Positions 15,694 through 24,219 of a stretch of DNA of 27,415 nt are shown here, piece by piece. Location: contig CAJTOG010000021.1 in NCBI GenBank assembly GCA_910577575.1, positions 1-27,415 of the forward strand, written 5' to 3'. The translations under genes were made by a program, and so were the position numbers. Position 1 is the stretch's first letter, and every line of letters starts with the position of its first letter. The notes below the pieces were generated by a model. That model made no database searches and was not told the DNA's origin. It saw nothing but the letters and a program-made list of their open reading frames with translations. This DNA comes from an uncultured Ruminococcus sp. (GTDB taxonomy: Bacteria; Bacillota; Clostridia; Oscillospirales; Ruminococcaceae).

Positions 15694-16317
15694 ATGAAGA
15701 AAACTATCATAACAATTGAACGCCAATACGGCAGCGGCGGCAGCATTATAGGCAAATTGACAGCTGAAAAACTTGGTATCAACTACTACAACAGAAAAAT
15801 TCTTGAACTTACAGCAGAAAAATGCGGCATATCTCCTGAAAATCTTGAATCAGCTGAAGAAAGTGTACCGACGAGCTTCCTGTATTCCCTATTGTTATCA
15901 TCGAATTCAGCACGTCCGATGGAAGAAAACTTGCCCCTTTCAGACAAAGTTTTCTTAATGGAAAGCCGTATAATCAATGAAATAGCAGAACAGGAAAAAA
16001 GCTTTGTTCTTGTTGGTAGGTGTGGAAGCTATATACTTGAAGAAAAAGGCTGTTTCAGCGTATATATATATGCTCCGCATGAAGCAAGAATAAAACGTGC
16101 TGTCGAAGAATATAACATAAAACCCAATAAAGCAGAAGCAATCATGAAGAAAGCTGACAAGCGTCGTGAAACATTCTTCAATGTAAACACCGGAAAAAGC
16201 TGGCAGGACAAGGATATATATTCTCTGTGCCTTAACAGCAGTGAATTGGGAGATGAGCTGTGTGCTGAAATAATCGTCAGAGCCTATAATGAATATAATA
16301 AGAAATTTTCTTTATAA
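15694..16317 (+). CDS. Cytidylate-kinase-like family protein
   Basis: 207 residues starting MKKTIITIERQYGSGGSIIG. The early glycine-rich loop (QYGSGGSIIGKL, 11-22) and the segment KSFVLVGRCGSYIL near residues 100-115 are typical of the cytidylate-kinase-like family, a P-loop NTPase branch distinct from true Cmk. The phosphate loop is GSGGSIIGK rather than the classical GxxxxGKS/T, and the substrate is unknown. The NKAEAIMKKADKRRETFF stretch (about 150-167) is the lid helix with its arginines. It is monocistronic, with its own promoter and a strong terminator. Confidence 0.85.
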   Translation: MKKTIITIERQYGSGGSIIGKLTAEKLGINYYNRKILELTAEKCGISPENLESAEESVPTSFLYSLLLSSNSARPMEENLPLSDKVFLMESRIINEIAEQEKSFVLVGRCGSYILEEKGCFSVYIYAPHEARIKRAVEEYNIKPNKAEAIMKKADKRRETFFNVNTGKSWQDKDIYSLCLNSSELGDELCAEIIVRAYNEYNKKFSL

Positions 16318-16334
16318 TTATATCTCTCTTTCAT

Positions 16335-16369
16335 GGAAAATTCCCCGACAAAAAATCGGGGAATTTTCC
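16335..16369 (+). terminator. Strong intrinsic terminator after the cytidylate-kinase-like gene
   Basis: A perfect 14-base inverted repeat (GGAAAATTCCCCGA at 16335-16348 and its complement at 16356-16369), loop CAAAAAA, followed by TTTTT on the plus strand. On the minus strand no T run follows, so it is a weak candidate end for the convergent ABC operon, which has no other visible terminator. Confidence 0.92.
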
Positions 16370-16398
16370 TTTTTAATTATTAAAAACAAAATAAATTC

Positions 16399-17295
16399 TT
16401 ATCCGATAATTCCGGAACGTTCTATCCCCTCTGTAAAATATTTCTGTAAAAATATATACATAATAAGTACAGGTGTTATAGAAATAAGACATCCCGCCTG
16501 TTTCCAGACAATCTGTTCCCTTGGGTCAAGTTCGGCGGATACAGAATCAAAAAGACGCAGTTTAAGTTCTGTATCAAGATTTTTCAGCATTAATGCAATT
16601 GTTTTTGTATCAGTAAAAAAAGCCGAGCTTATATAGTAGTCATTCCAGTAAAGAACAACCGAAAACAGAAAAACAGTAAGAAAGGCAGATGAAGCATTCG
16701 GTATCATTATCTGAACAAAAGTTCTGAAAGCTCCGCATCCGTCAATATATGCAGCATCTTCTAGTTCCTTCGGCAAACCTTTGAAAAACTGACGGAAAAT
16801 AAGTATCATCAGTCCTGAACGTATACCGTTTCCGGTAATTGCCGGAAGATACATTGTAAACATACTGTCAATCAGATTTACTGAAAAATCACCTATACCG
16901 AAATGCCTGAAAAGTGAATAGAGAGGAAGTGATATAACTTGTGGCGGAACAAGTATCATCATTATCACAACGGCAAACAACATATTTCTTCCTCTGAATT
17001 TAAATCTGGCAAAACCATATCCTGTAATACTACATGAAAGAACCTGCACAAAAGAACATCCTATATTGAGAATAAGCGTATTTTTAAGCGTATTCCAGAA
17101 ATCCATTGCCTTTATAGTTTCCTGTATCACAGCAAGAGTCGGATGACGTGGAATCCATATAACAGTCGGGTCAGTCATATCAATTCTGTCACGAAAAGCA
17201 CAGCTTACCATATAAATAAGTGGATAAAGAACTATAAATCCTATTCCGGAAATAATCAGAAGTCTTAAAAAAGCCCATATTTTTTTAACCGCCAA
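16399..17295 (-). CDS. Sugar ABC transporter permease, MalG type (second pair)
   Basis: About 298 residues. An ATG at 17319 is in frame but has no ribosome site. AGAGGTGAG (17301-17309) sits right behind the stop of the upstream gene and five bases before a TTG at 17295, so I chose the TTG. Six membrane segments are visible. The cytoplasmic EAA loop that docks on the ATPase reads EDAAYIDGCGAFRTFVQIMI followed by P, and the end is the typical FTEGIERSGIIG. It forms the channel with the preceding MalF-type permease. It is last in the seven-gene operon. Confidence 0.93.
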   Translation of the reverse strand: MAVKKIWAFLRLLIISGIGFIVLYPLIYMVSCAFRDRIDMTDPTVIWIPRHPTLAVIQETIKAMDFWNTLKNTLILNIGCSFVQVLSCSITGYGFARFKFRGRNMLFAVVIMMILVPPQVISLPLYSLFRHFGIGDFSVNLIDSMFTMYLPAITGNGIRSGLMILIFRQFFKGLPKELEDAAYIDGCGAFRTFVQIMIPNASSAFLTVFLFSVVLYWNDYYISSAFFTDTKTIALMLKNLDTELKLRLFDSVSAELDPREQIVWKQAGCLISITPVLIMYIFLQKYFTEGIERSGIIG

Positions 17296-17305
17296 GAACT
17301 CACCT

Positions 17306-18214
17306 CTAATCAGATTCATAAAATATAAATTTACTCAAAAATGAAACAATAAATCCGATTGATACAAATATTATGGCAAAATAAATCCATGCCATAGCAG
17401 AAGCTTCGCTGAACATAAATTCATCACGCATTGCAAGTATACGTCCCATCACAGTATTTTCAGGACTTGTAAACAAATCTATGACAGTGAAAATAAAATT
17501 TGCAAGAATAAACGGACTTACATAAGGAAAGGTAATTTTCCAGAAAAATTCCCATCCCGTTGCACCTTCAATCAATGCCGCTTCCCTTGCTGATTGAGGT
17601 ATATTCTGTAAAGCAGCAAGGAAAATAATAATCTGTATACCACTTGACCATACAACACTGAAAATATTATCCGCTATACCTGAAACCATAATGTCAATAT
17701 TTTCATTTATTCCATAGATTCCAAGAAATTCAAGAAGTTTGCCCGTAAAATCAATGGAAAACATTGTTGAAAAGTTTTCGGAACTTATATTCCCTGTTTT
17801 AGTCAAATCACCGCTTATTATTTCATATACAGGTCCCGTTGCAATGATTACAGGCAGAAAAAATATCGTTCTTGCCAATGCTCTTCCTCTAAATTTCTGA
17901 TTCAGTATTACTGCCATGAACAATGAAAAGATAAGCACCAGCGGAGTTTTCCAGAATGTTTCAATAAGCATATCTTTCAAATATTTTGTATAGTATTCAT
18001 CAACATTCAGAGCATATGTATAATTACCAATTCCGACCCATTCAGTTACAGCTTTTCCCGTATCTATTTTTACTTCATTAAACGACCACCACAATGACTC
18101 AAGCAGCGGAATCAGAAAAAATACAACAGTTCCGATAAACCAAAGTCCTATAAATCCGTATCCGTAAAGATTCTTTCTTTTTTGATACGATATTTTTTTA
18201 AATTTATTAATCAA
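17306..18214 (-). CDS. Sugar ABC transporter permease, MalF/UgpA type (second pair)
   Basis: 302 residues from a TTG at 18214. The site AGGAGGTGA overlaps the stop of the upstream gene, seven bases before it, and no ATG is close. About six membrane segments are present, with an enlarged periplasmic-side loop after the first (about 45-85). The EAA loop is REAALIEGATGWEFFWKITF, followed by P. A second inserted loop between the third and fourth segments (residues about 120-165, TKTGNISSENFSTMFSIDF) is longer than in most family members. It is partner of the 16399-17295 permease. Confidence 0.93.
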   Translation of the reverse strand: MINKFKKISYQKRKNLYGYGFIGLWFIGTVVFFLIPLLESLWWSFNEVKIDTGKAVTEWVGIGNYTYALNVDEYYTKYLKDMLIETFWKTPLVLIFSLFMAVILNQKFRGRALARTIFFLPVIIATGPVYEIISGDLTKTGNISSENFSTMFSIDFTGKLLEFLGIYGINENIDIMVSGIADNIFSVVWSSGIQIIIFLAALQNIPQSAREAALIEGATGWEFFWKITFPYVSPFILANFIFTVIDLFTSPENTVMGRILAMRDEFMFSEASAMAWIYFAIIFVSIGFIVSFLSKFIFYESD

Positions 18215-18221
18215 ATATCCT

Positions 18222-20438
18222 TCACCTCCTGAGATTTATAATTTCTCCATTGAAATCAACAGTCCTTTTTTCAAAATCAACAACTGTAATAGTACCATTT
18301 GAATAAGATGTTTTTATTTTTTTATCATCAGCCTCATAGCCTATAATCGTACTTTCAGCTATATCGCTGAAAATGGGATTAAACAATTTATACACACAAG
18401 CTATATCATCAAGCCAGCCTGAATAATTCGCATAATAATATATATCAAACTCTGTATCTTTAAGAATGCTTGTTTCTTCATAAAGCAAGTCATAATTAAG
18501 TAAACTTCCCGTAGCTACAGCTATTAACAGCGTATCATCAGGATTAGCCGACGCATTTACCGCCGTTGACGAATATGGTACAATCCCATGAAGTACTGTC
18601 TGTAAAAATGGTATGTCTTCGTTAAACAAATCAAACTTGCTTGAACTTAGCGGAACATTAATTATATGATTCACATAAGGCAACGCATAAGCATTTGAAT
18701 TGTCAGCAAGAACACCGTTTTTGAGGCTCTGCAAGGATTCAAGACTTTCTTTGATAATACCCATAGATTTGAACCGTGATATATTTTTTTTACCATAATC
18801 ACCATAAAGTGAAGTTGTAAGAGTACCCGTTGAAACACCGTCAAAATCTGAAGCTTTATAATTTTCAGCTGTTTTGGTAAAAACATCAATAAAATAATCA
18901 GGTGAAAGAAGTGAACTGTTTTTACTGAATCCGTCAGGAATCCCATATGCTCTGTCATAACTTACAATTCTTGAATAAGCTCCTGATATTCTTATACATG
19001 TACTGTTTAACGCACCATATCCATTTCCTGAATAAAAATTCCTGTTATCAACAGCAGGATAGATTTCTAAATTACTTTCATCTATAAAATTTCTCAGCTT
19101 ATAAAATTCAGTATTGCCCCCTAAAGTATCAGAAGGCTCTGAACCTGTATCAATTTTATTTTCGATGCCGTCATCAGTCCAGTTTTTATATGATACAACT
19201 AAACTGTCAGCACCTTTATTTTTCAGCTCTGAAAGAATTTCATAAGCCTGTACGAAATCAGTAACAGACTGCTTTACAGTAACAGGTATTCCGAAAACTG
19301 ATTTTTTCTTTTGAACTCCACCATAAAGACTGATATAAATCGGAGCATAGTTTTCCTTGGTTTTTTTGTCAAATCCATTACTGATTAAATAATTTCTACA
19401 ACATTCTGCAACATCAATGTAATCAACATTTTTCTTTGAAATAGGATAATATCTGATTTCAATATCATCTGAATTTATATCTCCGCTTTCAAAAACTGTA
19501 AATTTTTTATTGCTTTCACCTGACATATAGAAAGTATCACTGTTACGGAGAATAAAAGTAAAGCTGCAAAGATTATAGCTACTGTTTGACTGACCCGAAA
19601 CTTCAGCCGAAATATATGCGTTGGAATCCCCTTTTGACGCTGCAACAAGCATTGCATTATCCTGTTTTACAATTCCATATACAGGAAGATAAATCTGTTC
19701 CGTAACTGATTTTTTAACTGCTGGCACTGCTGTAATATCAGAACCATATACAGGCTGAAAATAAGCATTAGAAGACACAGCCTTGTTATTATTAAAGCGA
19801 ACCAGTGAACCACAGCCATCAGGTATAATAAAATACCCTTCCTCATCTGATGAACCTGCTCCAAAACTTCCCATTAATGTAATCTGAGTAATAATATTTT
19901 TGGGGTTTGTTTCCTCTATTTCAGAAATTTTCAGACTTGCCCTGAGATAATCCGATTCAAGAGTATATTCAACAGGGAAACAGAATCCAGCTTTTCTGTA
20001 ATTGTATATAACTTTTATACCATTTTTTGTATCGCTCACACTAATTTCACAGTCACTTGTGCCGGAACGCAGGATATTGTTATCTGAACGCTTTTCAGGT
20101 ATGCCATAGCGTACAATATTTGACGAAAGAAGTTCATCTGCAATCAGCGGAGAAGATGTTTCATCGCTTTCAGTATCAACAGGAGAAGAATACCATGTAT
20201 AACCTGTTGATTTGTTTTCGAGTGCTAAAATGCCTGAATTATAATCAGCAAGTAATATATAGTTTTCATTTTCAGTACACTTTCTGAATAATATCCCTGA
20301 TGATTTTTTCTGCACTGAATTTTCAACATTTTCAACTGTCTGAATGTTAAAACGTTCATTGTTTGCATATGCATTATCCGACAGAATCATCATAAAAACA
20401 GCAAGTAGACAAAGTATACATTTTTTAATACAAATCAT
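18222..20438 (-). CDS. Secreted DUF5696-type protein, possible carbohydrate-active enzyme
   Basis: 738 residues. The signal peptide MICIKKCILCLLAVFMMILS is followed by cleavage after AYA at 25. The N-terminal half (30-350) is beta-rich (NYILLADYNSGILALENKST, then VEYTLESDYLRASLKI and IIPDGCGSLVRFNN), as in the sugar-facing beta domains of some glycosidases. The C-terminal half (365-690) has alternating strands and helices of a TIM-barrel-like pattern (YAPIYISLYGG, DSLVVSYKNWTDDG, LEIYPAVDNRNFYS, ASDFDGVSTGTLTTSLYGDY). The call as DUF5696 is from recognised pattern and gene context; catalytic residues are not assigned. The ATG overlaps the YIP1 stop by four bases (ATGA), with AGGGTGAG upstream. 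It probably acts outside the membrane next to the transporter. Confidence 0.75.
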   Translation of the reverse strand: MICIKKCILCLLAVFMMILSDNAYANNERFNIQTVENVENSVQKKSSGILFRKCTENENYILLADYNSGILALENKSTGYTWYSSPVDTESDETSSPLIADELLSSNIVRYGIPEKRSDNNILRSGTSDCEISVSDTKNGIKVIYNYRKAGFCFPVEYTLESDYLRASLKISEIEETNPKNIITQITLMGSFGAGSSDEEGYFIIPDGCGSLVRFNNNKAVSSNAYFQPVYGSDITAVPAVKKSVTEQIYLPVYGIVKQDNAMLVAASKGDSNAYISAEVSGQSNSSYNLCSFTFILRNSDTFYMSGESNKKFTVFESGDINSDDIEIRYYPISKKNVDYIDVAECCRNYLISNGFDKKTKENYAPIYISLYGGVQKKKSVFGIPVTVKQSVTDFVQAYEILSELKNKGADSLVVSYKNWTDDGIENKIDTGSEPSDTLGGNTEFYKLRNFIDESNLEIYPAVDNRNFYSGNGYGALNSTCIRISGAYSRIVSYDRAYGIPDGFSKNSSLLSPDYFIDVFTKTAENYKASDFDGVSTGTLTTSLYGDYGKKNISRFKSMGIIKESLESLQSLKNGVLADNSNAYALPYVNHIINVPLSSSKFDLFNEDIPFLQTVLHGIVPYSSTAVNASANPDDTLLIAVATGSLLNYDLLYEETSILKDTEFDIYYYANYSGWLDDIACVYKLFNPIFSDIAESTIIGYEADDKKIKTSYSNGTITVVDFEKRTVDFNGEIINLRR

Positions 20439-21064
20439 ACTCTCACCCTGTAGGAAATTTCAGTGTATACAGTCAATATAAAATTATAAATCTGCTGAAT
20501 AAGTGCCAAAAACAATACAAGAAGTATAAACATTATCATAATTGATGCCATTATCAGAATAATTGCAAGAACAGTTTTTCTGAAAGTATACTGATGCACT
20601 GATTTTACAGCAGAAAACAAAAGCAGAGCAGTCCAACAAACTCCGATTATCTCAATTGCCTGCATGAAAACAAATTCATCTCTTATAAGCAAATGCGAAA
20701 GAACAGTATTTATAAAATTCTGTGCTATATAAGGTACAAGAGCATATGCACTGTAAATACAGATATTTTTCATAGTACCTTCACCGTCAAGAAGTGTACA
20801 GACTGACCAGTTGCCTATAACCCATGCAGTAAAAATAATAATGCTTCCGGATATAAATGGTATTATATTGAAAGTTTTATCATAAGAAGAATGAAACTGG
20901 AATCCATAAAATCTTTCTTTTGCTATCAGAGATAAAAATAACAAAAACACTATAAAAAATGCTATTTTAATAGAACCTGATTTTTTCCACCGCATATTCT
21001 CAAAGCCCTCAAATGGATGAACTGCAATATGCTTTACCCACTGAACAGGTTTCAAATCAATCAT
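20435..21064 (-). CDS. YIP1-family membrane protein
   Basis: 209 residues with five membrane segments: about 31-49, 68-86, 103-120, 135-155 and 168-195. The N-terminal signature VKHIAVHPFEGFENMRW is typical of the bacterial YIP1 family found next to sugar ABC genes in Firmicutes. The family's role is unknown. The start overlaps the stop of the NHL gene by eight bases (21057-21064), and AGGAGAAGG lies before the ATG, so its translation follows that gene. It overlaps the next gene by four bases as well. Confidence 0.82.
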   Translation of the reverse strand: MIDLKPVQWVKHIAVHPFEGFENMRWKKSGSIKIAFFIVFLLFLSLIAKERFYGFQFHSSYDKTFNIIPFISGSIIIFTAWVIGNWSVCTLLDGEGTMKNICIYSAYALVPYIAQNFINTVLSHLLIRDEFVFMQAIEIIGVCWTALLLFSAVKSVHQYTFRKTVLAIILIMASIMIMFILLVLFLALIQQIYNFILTVYTEISYRVRV

Positions 21065-22439
21065 TATTCCTTCTCCTATTTCTGAATCTGCGGAAAGATA
21101 CTACAAAAAATAAAACTGTAAATATAATCATCAGTATCTTTCTAAAATTTGATTTGATAAAATCATTTCTCCAGCCCTCAAATGCCTTATTATAAATATC
21201 GGAATCATCAGCAAGTTTTGCATACTTCATTGAATTTTCATAATCGCCTTTCCGAAGATATCCTAAAGCCACTCCGATATAAGCCTGTCTGTAATTTCCG
21301 TCACGCTTTAAAACTTCCTGCCATGGCTGTAACGCTTCTTCATAATATCCGCTGTTATAAAGTTCAGAAGCCTCATGAACTATTTTTCCGAAATCAGTCT
21401 CACTGAAAACAGTAACAGTATTTCTCATAGAGTCAGTAACATAAAGCTTATCGCCTGATGATTCAACAGCAGAAACATTTCCGAATCCACCGAGCTGGTC
21501 TGATGAAGTACCGGTAATAAACAGAAGATTACAATCTTTATCATACTGAAAAATACGTCCCGTAGTAAAATCGAGACAATTTATATTTCCGTCTTCTGAT
21601 ATATCAATATCAACTATTGCAGGTGCAAGAAGTCTGTTCTGTGAAGTATCATACATTGGAGTATAATCTCCAAAAGTTATTTGCGAATCTGAAAAAATAT
21701 TGTCGCCGGCTGCATTCAGTTTCTTTACTGTATCCGTTTTCTGACTTGATGATGAAGTGCAGGTAAAAATAAAATCTCCGTCAATATCAAAACTTGTTAT
21801 ACCTGTAGGAATATTTCTTATCCGCCTTGATTTTTTCTCATCCGAAACGAATATATCAGTAAGATAATTCCTTATGATTTGTGCCGTCGGCTCAACTCTG
21901 TTAGCACCGTAGAATCCTGTAAAATCACCGTCAGAGCTGAACATTGCCGCTCCCGTTGTTATATTATTAAGTACAACATATATATTGCCCGCCTTGTCTG
22001 CGATTACTTTCTGCGGAAGAAATGTTTTATCCTGACTATATATTTCAGAATCAGGCTTTGTTATTTCTTTTATTATATTGCCGTTCAAATCGCTTATTAA
22101 AATACGTGAGTTTCCGTTGTCAGCAATATACATACAGTTATTTTCGGCTAAAATATAAATACCTGTAGGATTTTTCAAAGTCGTTTCTGAATTATCAGGC
22201 ATCATAAATTTATCATATACTCCAACAACATTGTCAAAATCCGAATCTATGGCAACAATACGGTTATTTCCTGAATCGACTATATAGAAAATATCATTAT
22301 GGGCATAGAAAATATCAGAAATATTATTAAAATCTTCTGTACCCAAATCACAGCCTGATACTGAACATTCGGCAATATATCCTGCCTGAGACGGCACAGC
22401 TTCATGCCATTTGTCATAGTTGTATGATTCATAAGTCAT
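21057..22439 (-). CDS. NHL-repeat propeller/TPR protein with C-terminal membrane anchor, no signal peptide
   Basis: 460 residues. Residues 40-350 form NHL-type beta-propeller blades: FYIVDSGNNRIVAIDSDF (51-68), MYIADNGNSRILISDLNG (103-120), NIYVVLNN, and LYVTDSMRNTVTVFSE (332-347). Two TPR-like helices follow (EASELYNSGYYEEALQPWQE, then AYIGVALGYLRKGDYENSM), then one membrane segment (434-449) and a basic tail RRFRNRRRNND. GGAGG lies nine bases before the ATG, and an in-frame TAA at 22461-22463 rules out any longer N-terminus, so no signal peptide exists. With no export signal the propeller would stay in the cytoplasm, tail-anchored. As far as I recall, related Firmicute proteins carry a signal peptide. 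Probable role: a sensor or scaffold for the transporter. Confidence 0.8.
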   Translation of the reverse strand: MTYESYNYDKWHEAVPSQAGYIAECSVSGCDLGTEDFNNISDIFYAHNDIFYIVDSGNNRIVAIDSDFDNVVGVYDKFMMPDNSETTLKNPTGIYILAENNCMYIADNGNSRILISDLNGNIIKEITKPDSEIYSQDKTFLPQKVIADKAGNIYVVLNNITTGAAMFSSDGDFTGFYGANRVEPTAQIIRNYLTDIFVSDEKKSRRIRNIPTGITSFDIDGDFIFTCTSSSSQKTDTVKKLNAAGDNIFSDSQITFGDYTPMYDTSQNRLLAPAIVDIDISEDGNINCLDFTTGRIFQYDKDCNLLFITGTSSDQLGGFGNVSAVESSGDKLYVTDSMRNTVTVFSETDFGKIVHEASELYNSGYYEEALQPWQEVLKRDGNYRQAYIGVALGYLRKGDYENSMKYAKLADDSDIYNKAFEGWRNDFIKSNFRKILMIIFTVLFFVVSFRRFRNRRRNND

Positions 22440-22455
22440 TCTGTTATGCCTCCGA

Positions 22456-23301
22456 TTATTTTATGCCTGAATATACCATAGTTTCAATAATGTATTTCTG
22501 AGCGAACATGAATACTATAGCCGGAGGAATAAGCATAAATACTGATGCCGCCATTGCAGTTCCTGCCCTTGCAAGACCTGATGCTGCCACCTGATTCACA
22601 ACAGTGGGAAGCGTTTTAAATTGTTCCTGAAATATAAAACTGTCACTATGCATATTCCAGGAAGATTGAAATGCAAATATTACAACAGTCATAAGAGCCG
22701 GTTTCTGATTAGGTACAACTATCTGCCAGCATATCCTGAAAAGCCCCGCACCGTCCATTTTTGCAGCTTCTATAACTGAATCGGGCACCTGACTTATTGA
22801 CTGACGCATTAAAAAAAGGCTCATGGGTGAAGCTACGGAAGGAAATATCAAAGCAAGCGGATTATCTATAATGCCCATTTTTGACATTATTAAATACTGC
22901 ATGATGTATATGACATTGCTCTGATAAAGCAGAGCTACAACTATAATTCCGTTTATTAATTTATCAGCCGGAAATCTGCACTTTGCAAGCACAAATGCTG
23001 CCATTGAAGAAAATGCACACTGAAGAACCGTAACAGAAAGCGTAACAGTAAGGCTGTTGAAAATATATCTCCAGAAAGACACTCTGCTGTTATTCATGAC
23101 TTCAAACATATCTCTGAAATTATCAAGTGTAGGGTGAAATGTATAAATCTCAGGCGGAAACAGAAAAATTTCCTCAACAGGCTTTATTGCCATAACTACA
23201 GTCAGATATATCGGAATAAGCATAAAAATACCTGCCGTAATCAAAAAAATAAATATAAAAACAGATCCCGATTTTTGACTTCTTGTCTTAATATAACCCA
23301 T
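22456..23301 (-). CDS. Sugar ABC transporter permease, MalG type (first pair)
   Basis: 281 residues, ATG at 23301 with AAGGAG upstream. Six membrane segments are visible. The EAA loop is IEAAKMDGAGLFRICWQIVV followed by P, and the C-terminus FAQKYIIETMVYSGIK is standard for the family. It pairs with the MalF-type permease just upstream (13 bases) to form the channel. No ATPase is in the operon, so a shared MsmX/MsiK-type ATPase encoded elsewhere would power it. Confidence 0.95.
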   Translation of the reverse strand: MGYIKTRSQKSGSVFIFIFLITAGIFMLIPIYLTVVMAIKPVEEIFLFPPEIYTFHPTLDNFRDMFEVMNNSRVSFWRYIFNSLTVTLSVTVLQCAFSSMAAFVLAKCRFPADKLINGIIVVALLYQSNVIYIMQYLIMSKMGIIDNPLALIFPSVASPMSLFLMRQSISQVPDSVIEAAKMDGAGLFRICWQIVVPNQKPALMTVVIFAFQSSWNMHSDSFIFQEQFKTLPTVVNQVAASGLARAGTAMAASVFMLIPPAIVFMFAQKYIIETMVYSGIK

Positions 23302-23314
23302 AGCTTAAAGCTCC

Positions 23315-24205
23315 TTAATCTTTCAGCAGCTTATTTATCAGCTTATTGCAGAAAAACATGATAATGAATAAAACAGTGCAAATTGCCGAAGCGTAGCCCA
23401 TTTCATAACGAACCCAGCCATAATCATAGGCATGGGTCATGATAGTATGAGCCTTATAGTCGGTACTCGGAAAACCGACAAGATTCTGTGCAATCGTACC
23501 CGCTGTGAATGAATTTACAATCTGCATCACAGCGGCAAACATCATTTGTGGTTTCATAGACGGTATAACAATATATACAAGTTCCTGAAACCGATTCTGC
23601 ATACCCTCAATATAAGCAGATTCATAAAGAGTTCTGTCAATACTGCGGAATCCTGCACTCAATGCAAGAAATCCTGCTCCGAGAGAAATCCAAAGCTGCA
23701 CAATGACAGTAACCCCCAAAATATATCTTGAATCAGTAAGCCACTGTACAGGTGAATTTATAACTCCCCAGTCAATCAGGAACGAATTAAGCCAGCCGTT
23801 CATATCACCGCTGAAAATAATCTTCCAGACAGTGTAAACATTGGCAAGCGAGGGCATATAGAAAATCAGCGTAAAAATCGCCCTCAACTTTTCAGGCATC
23901 TCATTTATAAGCCATGCAATCAGAAAACAAAGAGCATAGCTTAACGGACCGGTAATCAGGGCGAAAATTATGGTAACTCTTACAGATTTTATAAATATCT
24001 TATCCGAAAGAAAAAGATTTACATAATTTGAAAGTCCGACAAATTCAGGAGGCTGAACCATATTGAAATCAGTAAAGCCAATCGGAACCGACATAAAAAC
24101 GGGCAGAACGGTAAAAACAATAAAGAATACCATAAAAGGCATAAGCATCAGATAACAATCTTTATTTTTTTTGATATCTTTCATTAAATTATTTGATTTT
24201 TTCAT
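23315..24205 (-). CDS. Sugar ABC transporter permease, MalF/UgpA type (first pair)
   Basis: About 296 residues from the ATG at 24205, which has AGGAG six bases upstream. The in-frame ATG at 24223, which overlaps the stop of the binding-protein gene (ATGA), has no good ribosome site. Six membrane segments begin at DCYLMLMPFMVFFIVFTVLP. The EAA loop is YESAYIEGMQNRFQELVYIV followed by IP. The first external loop (VQPPEFVGLSNYVNLF) is typical for the sugar group. It forms the first permease pair with the gene at 22456. Confidence 0.95.
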   Translation of the reverse strand: MKKSNNLMKDIKKNKDCYLMLMPFMVFFIVFTVLPVFMSVPIGFTDFNMVQPPEFVGLSNYVNLFLSDKIFIKSVRVTIIFALITGPLSYALCFLIAWLINEMPEKLRAIFTLIFYMPSLANVYTVWKIIFSGDMNGWLNSFLIDWGVINSPVQWLTDSRYILGVTVIVQLWISLGAGFLALSAGFRSIDRTLYESAYIEGMQNRFQELVYIVIPSMKPQMMFAAVMQIVNSFTAGTIAQNLVGFPSTDYKAHTIMTHAYDYGWVRYEMGYASAICTVLFIIMFFCNKLINKLLKD

Positions 24206-24219
24206 AATCTGCTCCTGAG

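Noticed and set aside
16335..16369. Terminator acting for the convergent ABC operon too
   Set aside because: On the minus strand the hairpin is followed by ATGAAAG, not by T. It is assigned to the kinase-like gene only.
16399..24205. The two permease pairs as a recent duplication
   Set aside because: The sequences around the EAA loops and termini differ strongly (for example REAALIEGATGWEFF against YESAYIEGMQNRFQ). They are distant paralogues at most.
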